This document shows, in pieces, positions 9,581-19,185 of a stretch of 64,000 bases of DNA. Position 1 is the first letter of the stretch, and each line of letters begins with the position of its first letter. Source of the stretch: Planococcus plakortidis. GTDB lineage: Bacteria > Bacillota > Bacilli > Bacillales_A > Planococcaceae. The stretch is taken from positions 1,518,501-1,582,500 of the forward strand of contig NZ_CP016539.2 in NCBI RefSeq assembly GCF_001687605.2, in the 5' to 3' direction. The position numbers and the translations under genes were made by a program. The notes beneath the pieces are model-generated. The model was not told where the DNA came from, searched no databases, and worked only from the letters and a program-made list of their open reading frames with translations.

Positions 9581-9609
9581 ATTATAACGGAGACGCCGCC
9601 GCTTTACAA
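9581..9609 (-). promoter_or_regulatory. SigA promoter for ispH
   Basis: On the minus strand TTGTAA (9609-9604), a 17-base spacer and TATAAT (9586-9581). Confidence 0.65.
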
Positions 9610-9638
9610 AAGATGCATCGCTAAGAATGGCCATTTTA

Positions 9639-9647
9639 TGCTATAAT
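9639..9647 (+). promoter_or_regulatory. Extended -10 promoter for cshB
   Basis: TGCTATAAT is an extended -10 element 30 bases before the start codon. No good -35 hexamer is seen, as is common for extended -10 promoters. Confidence 0.5.
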
Positions 9648-9677
9648 AGCGAGAGCTTAAGGAGGGAACTATATCCC

Positions 9678-10973
9678 ATGACAAAATTCAACGAATACCG
9701 CCTCAAGCCATTTTTGCTTGAAGCGGTCAAACAACTCGGTTTTACAGAACCGACAGCCATCCAGAAGGAAATGATTCCACAAATCATGAGTGGAAACAGT
9801 GCGATTGGCCAGTCCCACACAGGTACAGGCAAGACCCATAGCTTTATCATCCCGATCGTCGAGCGCATCGATGTGTCCAATCAGGAAGTCCAGGCCGTAA
9901 TCGCGGCGCCGACACGTGAACTCGGAACACAGATTTATAACGAAATCCAAAAACTGATTGGCGATTCCGGCATCGAAGTGAAATCGTTCATCGGCGGAAC
10001 GGACAAACAGCGCTCGATCAATAAATTGAAGACGCAGCCGCATATCGTCATCGGCACGCCAGGGCGCCTGAAGGACCTGGTCAATGAAAATGCGTTGCTT
10101 GTCCATACAGCCAAGATCCTGGTCGTTGATGAAGCCGATCTGGCATTCGATATGGGCTTTATCGAAGAGATCGACCAAGTCGCAGGCAAGATGCGCGATG
10201 ATCTGGAAATGTACGTATTCTCAGCCACGATTCCGGAGAAACTCAAGCCGTTCCTGAAAAAATACATGGCCAACCCGGCCCATATCAAAATTGGCGATAA
10301 GCGGCCGGTTGCAGAAGGGCTCGATTTCTATTTGGTGCCGGTGCGCAGCAAAAAGAAAGTTGAACGCCTGCAGGAAGTGATGAAAATCATCAATCCGTAC
10401 CTCGCCATCATTTTTGTCAACACACGCACGAATGCCGATTACATCGCTGAAGAATTGGCAAAAAACGGTATTCGCGTCGGGAAGATCCATGGCGATCTGG
10501 CGCCGCGTGAACGCGTCAAGATGATGAAGCAAGTGCGTGATCTGGAATACCAATACATCGTTGCGACAGACCTTGCCGCCCGCGGGATCGATATCCAAGG
10601 GGTCAGCCATGTCATCAATTATGAATTGCCGGAAGACCTGGAATTCTTCATCCACCGCGTCGGGCGGACAGCGCGTGCGGGCCTTAAGGGTGTCGCCATC
10701 ACCTTATTCAGCCCGGAAGATGAAGACGCTATCGTCCGCGTCGAGAAGATGGGCATCCCGTTCCAGCAAAAGGATATCGTCAAAGGTGAATTTGTCGACA
10801 TGAAAGAGCGCCACAGCCGGAAAAAGCGTGTGCGCACGGAAAATGAAGCTGACACCAAAGCGAAATCGATGGTCCATAAACCAAAAAGCGTCAAACCGAT
10901 GTATAAAAAGAAAATGAAATGGAAAATGGACGAAATCAAAAAAGCGGAACGACGCAAAAACCGCAAAAAGTAA
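9678..10973 (+). CDS. cshB: DEAD-box RNA helicase CshB
   Basis: An ATP-dependent RNA helicase of 431 residues. Motifs run in order: Q motif (GFTEPTAIQKEMIP), I (SHTGTGKT), Ia (APTRELGTQ), II (VDEADLAFD), III (SATIP) and VI (HRVGRTARAG). The C-terminal 60 residues are a Lys/Arg-rich tail that probably binds RNA. CshB acts in cold-shock RNA remodelling and ribosome biogenesis. The start at ATG 9678 follows AAGGAGGG; upstream codons in frame precede the ribosome site and were dropped. It sits 12 bases before nfo, so the two are probably cotranscribed. Confidence 0.93.
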   Translation: MTKFNEYRLKPFLLEAVKQLGFTEPTAIQKEMIPQIMSGNSAIGQSHTGTGKTHSFIIPIVERIDVSNQEVQAVIAAPTRELGTQIYNEIQKLIGDSGIEVKSFIGGTDKQRSINKLKTQPHIVIGTPGRLKDLVNENALLVHTAKILVVDEADLAFDMGFIEEIDQVAGKMRDDLEMYVFSATIPEKLKPFLKKYMANPAHIKIGDKRPVAEGLDFYLVPVRSKKKVERLQEVMKIINPYLAIIFVNTRTNADYIAEELAKNGIRVGKIHGDLAPRERVKMMKQVRDLEYQYIVATDLAARGIDIQGVSHVINYELPEDLEFFIHRVGRTARAGLKGVAITLFSPEDEDAIVRVEKMGIPFQQKDIVKGEFVDMKERHSRKKRVRTENEADTKAKSMVHKPKSVKPMYKKKMKWKMDEIKKAERRKNRKK

Positions 10974-10985
10974 GGGGTTATATAA

Positions 10986-11888
10986 ATGCTATTAGGATCG
11001 CATGTCTCGATGAGCGGCAAGAAAATGCTGCTCGGCGCGAGCGAGGAAGCCGCTTCCTACGGCTCGACCACATTCATGATCTACACAGGGGCACCGCAAA
11101 ACACCCGCCGCAAACCGATCGAGGAACTGAACATCGAAGCGGGCCGGGCGCACATGGCGGAACACGGCCTGTCGAATATCATCGTCCACGCGCCTTATAT
11201 CATCAATATCGCCAACACGACCAAACCGGCAACCTTTGAACTCGGCGTCGAGTTTTTGCAGTCGGAGATCGAACGTACGGCAGCACTCGGCGCGGAACAG
11301 ATCGTCTTGCACCCCGGTGCACATGTCGGCGCGGGAGTGGAAGCCGGCACCCAGAAAATCATCGAAGGCCTCAACGAAGTGCTGACAAAGGATTTTCCGG
11401 TCAATATCGCCCTTGAGACGATGGCTGGAAAGGGCAGTGAAATTGGGCGCAATTTCGAGGAGCTGGCAGCGATCATCAACGGCGTGACGCATAACGAGCG
11501 CTTATCGGTTTGCTTCGATACATGCCACGTCCATGATGCGGGATACGATATCAAAGAAGATTTCGACGGGGTGCTGGCGGAATTCGACCGCATTATCGGC
11601 ATCGACCGCCTGCAGGTCTTGCACATCAATGACAGCAAAAACGTGCGCGGGGCAGGGAAAGACCGACACGAGAACATCGGCTTCGGCGAAATCGGTTTTG
11701 ATGCACTCAATTCGATTGTCCACCATAAACAATTGATGCATGTGCCAAAAATACTCGAGACACCGTATGTCGGCCTGGATGCGAAAAAGAAAAAAGCGCC
11801 GTATGCATATGAAATCGAGATGTTTAAAAACGGCATTTTTGCGCCTGATGAAATCGAGAAGATGAAATTACCGATCGAATCCCAATAA
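10986..11888 (+). CDS. nfo: Endonuclease IV (AP endonuclease)
   Basis: Cleaves DNA 5' to abasic sites in base excision repair. The 300-residue TIM barrel has the three zinc-binding signatures: [33 protein letters not shown], and [26 protein letters not shown]. The length matches the family. ATG 10986 follows AAGGGG. It is directly downstream of cshB as in B. subtilis (yqfR-yqfS). Confidence 0.96.
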   Translation: MLLGSHVSMSGKKMLLGASEEAASYGSTTFMIYTGAPQNTRRKPIEELNIEAGRAHMAEHGLSNIIVHAPYIINIANTTKPATFELGVEFLQSEIERTAALGAEQIVLHPGAHVGAGVEAGTQKIIEGLNEVLTKDFPVNIALETMAGKGSEIGRNFEELAAIINGVTHNERLSVCFDTCHVHDAGYDIKEDFDGVLAEFDRIIGIDRLQVLHINDSKNVRGAGKDRHENIGFGEIGFDALNSIVHHKQLMHVPKILETPYVGLDAKKKKAPYAYEIEMFKNGIFAPDEIEKMKLPIESQ

Positions 11889-11900
11889 TTCACATAAGGA

Positions 11901-11946
11901 GCTGGACCGGACGCCATCAAACACGGCATGCCGGTCCAGCTTTTTT
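11901..11946 (+). terminator. Terminator after nfo
   Basis: A 10-bp stem GCTGGACCGG/CCGGTCCAGC with a long loop and six T. Confidence 0.85.
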
Positions 11947-12064
11947 GTATCAAAAAATATCATCCGTCCTTGCCGAAAAAGATACAGCATCTTTCAAGCG
12001 GGCGCTTTACGATTTGCAGTTTTCCGCATCGGCTTGCAAAAGCTTTACGGAAAAGCCCAAACGG

Positions 12065-12093
12065 TTTACAGGAAGGTACAAGTGCTCTATACT
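12065..12093 (+). promoter_or_regulatory. SigA promoter of znuCB-zur
   Basis: TTTACA (12065-12070), a 17-base spacer and TATACT (12088-12093). The Zur box starts 12 bases downstream. Confidence 0.75.
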
Positions 12094-12105
12094 TTCTATA
12101 GTAAA

Positions 12106-12120
12106 TCGTAATCATTCTTA
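12106..12120 (+). promoter_or_regulatory. Candidate Zur box
   Basis: TCGTAATCATTCTTA agrees with the Bacillus Zur consensus TCGTAATNATTACGA at 12 of 15 positions; the left half-site is perfect. It lies just past the -10 element, where Zur bound to zinc would block transcription of znuCB-zur. Confidence 0.7.
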
Positions 12121-12139
12121 TTGGAAAAGGGGCGACCCT

Positions 12140-12913
12140 ATGGCAGCGCCATTGATCAACATTAAAGAAGTCAGCTATGAATATGAACAAACCAAAGCAT
12201 TGGACCACATTTCGATGGCAGTGGAAGAAGGCGATTTTTTGGCGATCCTCGGCCCGAACGGCTCGGGGAAATCGACTTTATTGAAAATCATGCTTGGGCT
12301 CATCCGGCCATCCGAAGGCAGCGTGGAATTGTTCGGCATCGATTCGAAGCAATTCAAACATCGCGAATGGATCGGCTATGTGTCCCAAAAGTCGAATTCG
12401 TTCAATTCAGCTTTTCCGGCCACCGTCCAGGAAGTGGTGGCAGGAGGCTTGGCGAAAAAAACCGGCTTGTTCCACAAATTGCCGAAAAACACAGCCAAGC
12501 AAGTCGAAGAAGCGCTTGATGCGGTCGGCATGAAAGCATTCATGGACCGCAGCATCAGCGAACTTTCCGGAGGCCAGCAACAGCGCGTCTTCATCGCGCG
12601 TGCCCTTGTCTCGAAGCCGAAAGTGCTCATTCTCGATGAACCGACAGTCGGCATCGATGTCCAGAATGTCCAGGCATTCTATGATATGCTCGCCGCGCTC
12701 AACCGGGAGCGCAATATTACGCTTGTGCTCGTGACGCATGATGTCGATACAGTAACCGACCGCATCACGCATGTTGCGTGCTTGAACCAAACCATCCATT
12801 TCCACGGTTTCAAAGACCAGTTGCACATGATGAGCGATGAGAAGCGCGAAGCGTGGTATGGCCATTCCGTACGGAAAATCCATCATACGGAAGGGACCCA
12901 CACACATGTTTGA
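12140..12913 (+). CDS. znuC: Zinc ABC transporter ATP-binding protein
   Basis: The ATPase subunit of a high-affinity zinc importer, 257 residues. Walker A is GPNGSGKS, the signature is LSGGQQQR and Walker B is VLILDEP followed by a switch His (VTHDVD). The start at ATG 12140 follows AAAAGGGGCG; the reading frame continues upstream through the promoter and terminator. A Zur box, a downstream permease and zur in one unit identify the substrate as zinc. A solute-binding ZnuA is not in this unit and must be elsewhere. Confidence 0.92.
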   Translation: MAAPLINIKEVSYEYEQTKALDHISMAVEEGDFLAILGPNGSGKSTLLKIMLGLIRPSEGSVELFGIDSKQFKHREWIGYVSQKSNSFNSAFPATVQEVVAGGLAKKTGLFHKLPKNTAKQVEEALDAVGMKAFMDRSISELSGGQQQRVFIARALVSKPKVLILDEPTVGIDVQNVQAFYDMLAALNRERNITLVLVTHDVDTVTDRITHVACLNQTIHFHGFKDQLHMMSDEKREAWYGHSVRKIHHTEGTHTHV

Positions 12914-13760
12914 GGCTATCTTATCCTATGAATTCCTGCAAAACGCATTCGCATCCGGCTTGATCATCGGCGTCATCGCGCCGCTGCTCGGTGTCTTCAT
13001 CGTGGTCAGGAGGCTATCGCTGATCGCAGATGCCTTAAGCCACGTGACGCTTGCGGGCATTGCCGGAAGCCTTTATTTAAGCCAAAGTGTCGGTGCGCTC
13101 GCGCTATTAAATCCGTTGTATCTCGGGATCGCATCATCCGTGATGGGTTCGATGCTCATCGAACGGCTGCGCAGCGTCTATAAGCATTATGAAGAATTGG
13201 CCATCCCGATCATCCTTTCCGCGGGTATCGGCTTCGGTGCCATTTTCATTTCCCTGGCGGAAGGGTTTTCGAGCGATTTGTTCGGGTATTTGTTTGGCAC
13301 GGTGTCAGCCGTCAGCCGTCAGGATTTGTTCATCGTCGCAGGGATTGCCGTGGTCGTTTTGGCGTTTATCCGTATCTTCTTCAAGGAATTGTTTGTCTTG
13401 TCCTTCGATGATGAATATGCCAGGGCATCCGGCTTGCCTGCAAAATGGATCCATTTCCTGTTCATGATCGTCACGGCACTGGTCATTGCAGGTTCGATGC
13501 GCATCGTCGGCATCCTGCTCGTGTCGTCCTTGATGACCATTCCGGTAGCGACGGCGATGCGCGTCGCCAAAAGCTTCAAGCAAACCATCTGGCTATCGAT
13601 CCTGTTTGGTGAAGTATCGGTCTTGACCGGTTTGGTTGCCGCCTTTTACTTCGATTTGGCGCCAGGCGGCACAATTGTTGTCACATCCATTGCCATTCTG
13701 CTGGTCATTCTGGCTTATCGAAAAATCTCGTTACCTAAGAAAAGGGGGGCAGCCGCATGA
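12906..13760 (+). CDS. znuB: Zinc ABC transporter permease
   Basis: This 284-residue ABC-3 family membrane permease shows about eight hydrophobic segments. Characteristic stretches are RRLSLIADALSHVTLAGIAG near the N-terminus and GSMRIVGILLVSSLMTIPVATA in the C-terminal half. The start at ATG 12906 overlaps the end of znuC by 8 bases, and its own end overlaps zur by 4 bases, so translation is coupled throughout. It carries zinc through the membrane with ZnuC. Confidence 0.92.
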   Translation: MFEAILSYEFLQNAFASGLIIGVIAPLLGVFIVVRRLSLIADALSHVTLAGIAGSLYLSQSVGALALLNPLYLGIASSVMGSMLIERLRSVYKHYEELAIPIILSAGIGFGAIFISLAEGFSSDLFGYLFGTVSAVSRQDLFIVAGIAVVVLAFIRIFFKELFVLSFDDEYARASGLPAKWIHFLFMIVTALVIAGSMRIVGILLVSSLMTIPVATAMRVAKSFKQTIWLSILFGEVSVLTGLVAAFYFDLAPGGTIVVTSIAILLVILAYRKISLPKKRGAAA

Positions 13761-14167
13761 ATTTGAATAAAGCGTGGGGCATCCTGAAAGAAAACGGTTT
13801 TAAGGAAACGACAAAACGCAATCAGATACTGGAAATCTTCGAAGGGGACGAACGCTATCTGACGGCCCGTGATATTCTGGATGTCATGCAAAAAGATTAT
13901 CCAAGCATGAGCTACGACACTGTCTACCGTAACTTGGCAACATTTGTGTCGCTCGACATTTTGGAGGCAACGGAGTTGTCCGGTGAAAAGCATTTCCGCA
14001 TGCATTGCGAAAGCGACCATCACCACCATCATTTCATCTGCATGGACTGCGGCAAGATCAAGGAAATCCCGTTGTGCCCGATGGACTTGTTGGGTGCGGC
14101 ATTGCCGGCCTATGAAATCGACAATCACAAATTCGAAATCTACGGGAAATGCCCAGAATGTAAATAA
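13757..14167 (+). CDS. zur: Zinc-responsive repressor Zur (Fur family)
   Basis: A 136-residue Fur-family repressor. The winged helix covers about residues 1-80 (recognition helix near SMSYDTVYRNLATF). The dimerisation domain has the His-rich regulatory zinc ligands (ESDHHHHHFIC) and two CxxC structural zinc pairs (CMDCG and CPECK). Its position directly behind znuCB and the upstream Zur box support Zur rather than Fur or PerR, and imply autoregulation through the shared promoter. Confidence 0.93.
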   Translation: MNLNKAWGILKENGFKETTKRNQILEIFEGDERYLTARDILDVMQKDYPSMSYDTVYRNLATFVSLDILEATELSGEKHFRMHCESDHHHHHFICMDCGKIKEIPLCPMDLLGAALPAYEIDNHKFEIYGKCPECK

Positions 14168-14179
14168 ACGCTACTATTG

Positions 14180-14217
14180 AAAAGGGCCTGACAGTTCATG
14201 CTGTCAGGCCCTTTTTT
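14180..14217 (+). terminator. Terminator after zur
   Basis: A long stem AAAAGGGCCTGACAG/CTGTCAGGCCCTTTTTT with a 6-base loop. Confidence 0.9.
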
Positions 14218-14242
14218 ATCTACACATGATAGAAACAGGCAA

Positions 14243-14271
14243 ATAAAAAAAGCGCAAGTTAGACTTGCGCT
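14243..14271 (-). terminator. Terminator after yqfW (minus strand)
   Basis: The stem AGCGCAAGT/ACTTGCGCT, with a 3-base loop, is followed on the minus strand by a T-rich run. It ends the ispG-yqfW unit. Confidence 0.85.
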
Positions 14272-14278
14272 CTTTCGT

Positions 14279-14866
14279 TTACCGCTTGAGCAGTTCCTGT
14301 TGAATGCCGAATTCTTTTTTCACCCACTCGTCAGCTTCGAGCCAATCGTAGACGCGGACCACTTTGTTCGGTACCGGCTCACGGTTGTAGGGGGTGTCGA
14401 ACAAGATGACCGGAATGTCCAATTCCTCGGAAATCTCTACCGCATTGTCATGTTTGTCTTCGAAGAACAAATCAACATTATGCGCTTTGGCGGTGCTGAT
14501 TTTTTTATGCGTGCCGATCAATTCGATATGGTCGTAGGCAATCGCGTGCTGTTCGAACCAATCGTATGTGACGTTTCGAACGTTAGCTCCGCGTGCCGAG
14601 ATAAAATACAGTTCGTATTGGTCTTTCCAGTTATTGATGATTTGTTTGGCGTCTTTCGAGATTGGAGAAGACGCGTAAATTTTCGGTTCGTGCTTTTTGA
14701 ACCAGGAGTAGAACTCTTTCTTATCAAGCTGCGGCAAAGCAGCTGTCAAGTCGTATTCCCGGATGTCCTCGATGGTCAATTCACTGCCGAATGCTTCATT
14801 GATGTGTGGAATCAGCGAAGTGGGGCAAGTGACAGTGCCGTCGATATCGATGCCAAATCGATACAT
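14279..14866 (-). CDS. yqfW: Putative nucleotidase of the HAD superfamily (YqfW-like)
   Basis: This 195-residue protein of the 5'(3')-deoxyribonucleotidase group starts with the HAD nucleophile motif FGIDIDGTVTCP. Motif II is in LYFISARGANVRN and the motif IV acidic residues are in VDLFFEDKHDNAVEI. Dephosphorylation of small phosphorylated metabolites is likely; the true substrate is unknown. The gene lies 12 bases downstream of ispG on the same strand and ends at a terminator, so the two form one unit. Confidence 0.8.
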   Translation of the reverse strand: MYRFGIDIDGTVTCPTSLIPHINEAFGSELTIEDIREYDLTAALPQLDKKEFYSWFKKHEPKIYASSPISKDAKQIINNWKDQYELYFISARGANVRNVTYDWFEQHAIAYDHIELIGTHKKISTAKAHNVDLFFEDKHDNAVEISEELDIPVILFDTPYNREPVPNKVVRVYDWLEADEWVKKEFGIQQELLKR

Positions 14867-14878
14867 ATCATCACAACC

Positions 14879-16006
14879 TTATGCTTGTTGTTGTTCCAGT
14901 TCCTTCTGCTTTTTCTCTTCCGCCTGTTTAGCGAAATATTCTTCCGCCAATTTGTCGATCTCGATCTTCAATTCCTCGACCATGGTTTCTTCAGGCACTT
15001 TGCGGACCGTTTTGCCGTGCATGAAGAGCAGGCCCTCGCCGCGTGCGCCGGCGATGCCGATATCGGCTTCGCGCGCCTCGCCTGGACCGTTGACGGCACA
15101 GCCAAGAACAGCGACTTTGAGTGGTGCTTTGATCGTAGAGATGTATTCTTCCACTTCGTTCGCGATGGAAATCAAGTCGATTTCGATCCGTCCGCAAGTC
15201 GGGCACGAGATGAGCGTCGCTGCGTTCGACGACAAGCCGAAGACTTTCAGGAGTTCACGGGCCACTTTGACTTCCTCGACAGGGTCTGCACTCAAGGAGA
15301 CGCGGAGCGTATTGCCGATGCCTTTTGCGAGCAATGCCCCGAGCCCTGCAGAACTTTTCACGGTACCTGAGAACAAAGTGCCGGATTCCGTGATGCCGAG
15401 GTGGAGCGGGTAGTCGAATGCTTTCGATGCCTTTTCGTATGCTTCGATGGCTAGGCTTACATCGGATGCTTTCAACGAGACGATGATGTCGTGGAAATCA
15501 AGGTCTTCGAGGATCTTGATGTGGTGCAATGCCGATTCGACCATGCCGTCCGCTGTCGGATAGCCGTATTTCTCGAGGATTTTGCGCTCGAGCGAGCCGG
15601 CGTTAACGCCGATGCGGATCGGGATGCCTTTCGCTTTCGCTGCGTTGACGACCGCCTCGACTTTTTCACGGCGTCCGATATTGCCCGGGTTGATGCGGAT
15701 TTTATCGGCACCCTGCTCGATGGCGATCAACGCCAGTTTGTAGTCGAAATGGATATCGACGACCAAAGGGATATTGATCTGTTTCTTGATTTCACCGATG
15801 GCATAAGCTGCCCGTTCATCGGGGCAAGCGACGCGGACGACTTGGCATCCGGCTTCTTCAAGGCGGAGAATCTCCGCGACCGTAGCTTCTACATCGTGCG
15901 TTTTCGTTGTCGCCATACTTTGTATGAATAGTTCATTGCTTCCGCCAATCGTAATGTCGCCGACTTTGACGGGGCGTGTTTTTGAACGGTGAGTCATTTC
16001 GCTCAT
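14879..16006 (-). CDS. ispG: 4-hydroxy-3-methylbut-2-en-1-yl diphosphate synthase
   Basis: The penultimate MEP-pathway enzyme (GcpE). It reductively opens MEcPP with a [4Fe-4S] cluster. The TIM-barrel domain carries the conserved [19 protein letters not shown] and RINPGNIG stretches. Cluster cysteines are in SCPTCGR and [11 protein letters not shown]. The last 30 residues are a Lys/Glu/Gln-rich tail of no known role. At 375 residues it is the normal bacterial form. ATG 16006 follows AGGAGAG. Confidence 0.96.
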   Translation of the reverse strand: MSEMTHRSKTRPVKVGDITIGGSNELFIQSMATTKTHDVEATVAEILRLEEAGCQVVRVACPDERAAYAIGEIKKQINIPLVVDIHFDYKLALIAIEQGADKIRINPGNIGRREKVEAVVNAAKAKGIPIRIGVNAGSLERKILEKYGYPTADGMVESALHHIKILEDLDFHDIIVSLKASDVSLAIEAYEKASKAFDYPLHLGITESGTLFSGTVKSSAGLGALLAKGIGNTLRVSLSADPVEEVKVARELLKVFGLSSNAATLISCPTCGRIEIDLISIANEVEEYISTIKAPLKVAVLGCAVNGPGEAREADIGIAGARGEGLLFMHGKTVRKVPEETMVEELKIEIDKLAEEYFAKQAEEKKQKELEQQQA

Positions 16007-16181
16007 GTTAAATTTCTCTCCTTTTTGTGAGTTTCCGGTAATCCGGACGGTTACTCAGCTTACCTTGCACGGAATTTATGTGCTGGTCTATTTCTCTTGC
16101 CTATAGCCATTTTAGCAGTGTCCCGTTTGAAAAGACAAGAAAGACGGCTGTTCTGTACAGATTCTTTACAACAGCGCAATA

Positions 16182-16697
16182 TTAACGCGTTGTTCTGGCA
16201 GCTGGGGCTTTCGGGTAGAAGCGTGCCGCATTATATAGAAGAAACAATGTCCATAAACTCGTCAACAGCGAAATCCATAAGCTATTGACCCAGAAACTCG
16301 CCACATATGCGGCTATGGTCGGCACGGTGACAGCGAGCGCTGCCGTGCGCCACATATGGCGGTATTCCCCGCGGCGCTTGAGAAAGGCGAGAAAACCGTA
16401 ACCGAATGCCGCGAATACGCTGATTTTGATGAAGTGGTACAGCGTTGTGGAGACAAACAGGAAAATGAGCGCGAACGGGTAGAGCAGCCATTCGATTTCT
16501 TCTATGAATTGCAGCAAGCCTTCGAGTTCGGATGAGCTCGAGCCGATGCCAAGCACGAACTCGGCAAAAGAAATAAGCGAAAGCAAGGCAATGAACCAGA
16601 AAACGAATGCCAGGATGCGGCCGATCGGCATGATGCGGACCGCTGCGCGTTTTTTCGGTTCCATGAAGCTTGCTTTAAATAATTGGTAGAGGTTCAC
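16182..16697 (-). CDS. DUF1189 family membrane protein
   Basis: A 171-residue protein with an N-terminal amphipathic stretch resembling DUF1189 proteins (NLYQLFKASFMEPKK) and about four hydrophobic helices (near 25-45, 70-95, 115-140, 143-160). The start is GTG 16697 after AAGGAAG. It is monocistronic and divergent from the Na/Pi transporter gene. Function unknown. The family is common in Bacillales, often near cell-envelope genes. Confidence 0.7.
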   Translation of the reverse strand: MNLYQLFKASFMEPKKRAAVRIMPIGRILAFVFWFIALLSLISFAEFVLGIGSSSSELEGLLQFIEEIEWLLYPFALIFLFVSTTLYHFIKISVFAAFGYGFLAFLKRRGEYRHMWRTAALAVTVPTIAAYVASFWVNSLWISLLTSLWTLFLLYNAARFYPKAPAARTTR

Positions 16698-16867
16698 AAC
16701 AATCTTCCTTTCCGTATGTATTGTAATATTATCACGGAAAATAGGGAATACCGGGGGCTTATGTTACGGGTTTGTAAATTTTCAATAAAGGTATTTACAT
16801 TTACTTAGCGAAGTATTCATAATAGGTGAGGTGTGATTACGTTATATTTAGGAGTTGAATGTGAATC

Positions 16868-18499
16868 GTGGAAATGAATTGGCAGGAAGTACTGTTTACC
16901 TTCATCGGGGGCCTCGGTATTTTCCTATTCTCAATCAAGTATATGGGTGACGCTTTGCAGAAAGCTGCGGGCGATAAATTGCGGGACATCTTGGACCGTT
17001 TTACGACCAATCCGTTCATGGGTGTCTTGGTCGGGATCATCGTAACGATCCTGATCCAATCGAGTTCAGGGACGACCGTTATCGTCGTCGGCCTCGTCAG
17101 TGCCGGCTTCATGACGCTGAGACAAGCGATCGGCGTCATCATGGGCGCCAATATCGGAACGACCGTCACGGCGTTCATCATTGGCCTCGATGTGGGGGCA
17201 TACTCGCTGCCGATCATGGCGGTCGGGGCATTCCTGATTTTCTTCTTCAAGAAAAACCAAATCCAGAACATCGGCCAAGTCATTTTCGGTTTCGGCGGAT
17301 TGTTCTTCGGGATGGAGACGATGAGCGGGGCGATGAAGCCGCTTCGTGAATTGCCGGCCTTCATCGACATGACCGTCAACTTGAGTGAGTTCCCGATCCT
17401 CGGCGTGGCAGCCGGGACGATCTTCACTTTCATCGTCCAAAGCTCGAGCGGGACGATCGCCATCCTTCAAGGGCTTTATGCAGAGAACTTGCTCAGCCTC
17501 GATGCCGCATTGCCGGTCCTTTTCGGTGACAACATCGGGACGACCGTGACGGCGGTGCTCGCGGCACTCGGGACATCGATCGCAGCGCGCCGTGCAGCGG
17601 CTGTTCACGTCCTGTTCAATGTCATCGGCTCCATCATCTTCCTGATCCTGCTCGTGCCGTTTACGGCGTATGTCGAGTGGCTCACCGGCGTTTTGGATCT
17701 CGAGGCGAAAATGCAGATCGCTTTCGCGCACGGTACATTCAACGTGGCGAACACATTGATCCAATTCCCGTTGATCGGCGTTTGGGCATACCTTGTGACT
17801 AAAGTGATCCCAGGCGACGAAGTGCTTGTCGAATTCAAGCCGAAGCATTTGGACTTGAACTTCATCGAGCAGTCGCCATCGATCGCCCTAGGCCAAGCCA
17901 AGGAAGAAGTCTTGCGCATGGGCAAATATTCCGTGCAGGGGCTTGAAGAAACATATGAATATTTGAAAACCAGAAGCAAGAAGCACGCTGAAATGGGGTA
18001 CCAACTGGAAGATGCCATCAACAACCTGGATGGCAAGATCACCGACTACCTCGTGCTCATCTCAGCAGAATCAATCTCGGCAGCGGATTCCACGCGCCAC
18101 ACGATGCTGATGGAAACGGTCCGCGACATCGAACGGATCGGCGACCATTTCGAAAACATCATCGAATTGATCGATTACCAGGAAGCGAATAAAGTGAAAT
18201 TGACCGGCGAAGCGATGGAAGACCTGGACGAAATGTTCACACTGACCATTGCCACCGTTTCGAAATCACTCGATGCCCTTGACACGACAAGCCACGAGCT
18301 TGCGCGTGAAGTGGCGGAGCAAGAAGACCTGATCGACAAAATGGAACGCAAATTCCGCAAGAAACACATCCTCCGCCTGAACGAAGGCGCATGTTCTGCA
18401 CAGGCAGGAATCGTCTTTGTGGACATCGTCAGCAACTTGGAGCGGATCGGCGACCACTCCGTCAATATCGCGGAAGCCATCCTCGGCAACCGTACATGA
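16868..18499 (+). CDS. Na+/phosphate cotransporter (NptA/YjbB family) with C-terminal PhoU domain
   Basis: A 543-residue secondary transporter. Two inverted Na/Pi repeats each carry the signature QSSSGT (near residues 63-68 and 196-201) and a GANIGT/GDNIGT motif. About eight to nine membrane helices fill residues 1-310. The C-terminal 220 residues form a cytoplasmic PhoU-like helical domain containing two MExxRDIERIGDH/VSNLERIGDH repeats. The start is GTG 16868 or ATG 16874; GGAG at 16851 is rather far from both. It probably imports (or, as in YjbB, exports) phosphate and sits 3.7 kb from pst. Confidence 0.88.
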   Translation: MEMNWQEVLFTFIGGLGIFLFSIKYMGDALQKAAGDKLRDILDRFTTNPFMGVLVGIIVTILIQSSSGTTVIVVGLVSAGFMTLRQAIGVIMGANIGTTVTAFIIGLDVGAYSLPIMAVGAFLIFFFKKNQIQNIGQVIFGFGGLFFGMETMSGAMKPLRELPAFIDMTVNLSEFPILGVAAGTIFTFIVQSSSGTIAILQGLYAENLLSLDAALPVLFGDNIGTTVTAVLAALGTSIAARRAAAVHVLFNVIGSIIFLILLVPFTAYVEWLTGVLDLEAKMQIAFAHGTFNVANTLIQFPLIGVWAYLVTKVIPGDEVLVEFKPKHLDLNFIEQSPSIALGQAKEEVLRMGKYSVQGLEETYEYLKTRSKKHAEMGYQLEDAINNLDGKITDYLVLISAESISAADSTRHTMLMETVRDIERIGDHFENIIELIDYQEANKVKLTGEAMEDLDEMFTLTIATVSKSLDALDTTSHELAREVAEQEDLIDKMERKFRKKHILRLNEGACSAQAGIVFVDIVSNLERIGDHSVNIAEAILGNRT

Positions 18500-18504
18500 T
18501 CCAT

Positions 18505-18562
18505 ACTCCCTTTCATCCTTTACATTTCTCGAATTGTAAGGCACGATGAAAGGGAGTTTTTA
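18505..18562 (+). terminator. Terminator after the Na/Pi transporter gene
   Basis: A 13-bp stem ACTCCCTTTCATC/GATGAAAGGGAGT with a long loop, followed by T5. Confidence 0.8.
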
Positions 18563-18585
18563 TATCGGAATAAGGAGGGCTCGAG

Positions 18586-19068
18586 ATGCTCGAAATTGTC
18601 GGCTGGGTTTTTGTGCTTGTATTTTTTGCGATCGGCTTCATCGGACTTGTCTATCCGGTCATCCCGGCGTCGCTGTTCATTTTCGGCGGGTTTATCATTT
18701 ATGGCCTGTTTTTCAGCTTTGCTGATTTGCCGTGGTGGTTCTGGCTCATCGAAATCTTATTCGTCCTGTTATTGTTCGGTGCGGACTTTTTGGCCAACGC
18801 GGTTGGCGTAAAGAAATTCGGCGGTTCAAAGGCCGGTTTGGTGGGCAGCACGGTCGGGTTGATCTTCGGTCCATTTATCATCCCGTTTGCCGGCATCCTG
18901 ATCGGCCCGTTCCTCGGGGCCATCATTGCAGAGATCCTCGTCAATCGGTCATCAATCAAAAAATCGATCCGCTCCGGAATCGGCTCGGTGGTCGGCTTCA
19001 TTACTTCTGCACTGACGAAAGGCATCATCCAAGCGGTGATGGTCGGCATCTTCTTCTGGGTGATTTGA
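18586..19068 (+). CDS. yqgC: DUF456 family membrane protein (YqgC-like)
   Basis: A 160-residue protein that is nearly all hydrophobic: helices near 4-25, 26-45, 50-70, a Gly-rich pair (GSKAGLVGSTVGLIFGPFIIPFAG) and a C-terminal helix. This is the DUF456 glycine-zipper architecture. ATG 18586 follows AAGGAGGG. The neighbour sodA matches B. subtilis yqgC-sodA. Function unknown. Confidence 0.8.
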   Translation: MLEIVGWVFVLVFFAIGFIGLVYPVIPASLFIFGGFIIYGLFFSFADLPWWFWLIEILFVLLLFGADFLANAVGVKKFGGSKAGLVGSTVGLIFGPFIIPFAGILIGPFLGAIIAEILVNRSSIKKSIRSGIGSVVGFITSALTKGIIQAVMVGIFFWVI

Positions 19069-19185
19069 CTGCCATCTCCGACTAAGGTCTGAAAAGGGCA
19101 GGTCGATATGCTTTATATTTGTGTCGGTCTGAAAATTTTGATACGCTTAGAAAGTAGAACAATAGACTCAAGGAGGAATTTAATC

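Noticed and set aside
12045..12139. Longer znuC start upstream of 12140
   Set aside because: The open frame continues through the nfo terminator, promoter and Zur box; the ribosome site AAAAGGGG fits only ATG 12140.
14008..14031. Run of five His codons in zur taken as an engineered tag
   Set aside because: His-rich stretches at this position are normal zinc ligands of Zur/Fur proteins.
14198..15370. 390-codon plus-strand frame opposite yqfW and ispG
   Set aside because: It is the complement of two well-supported minus-strand genes, starts inside a terminator region and has no family features.
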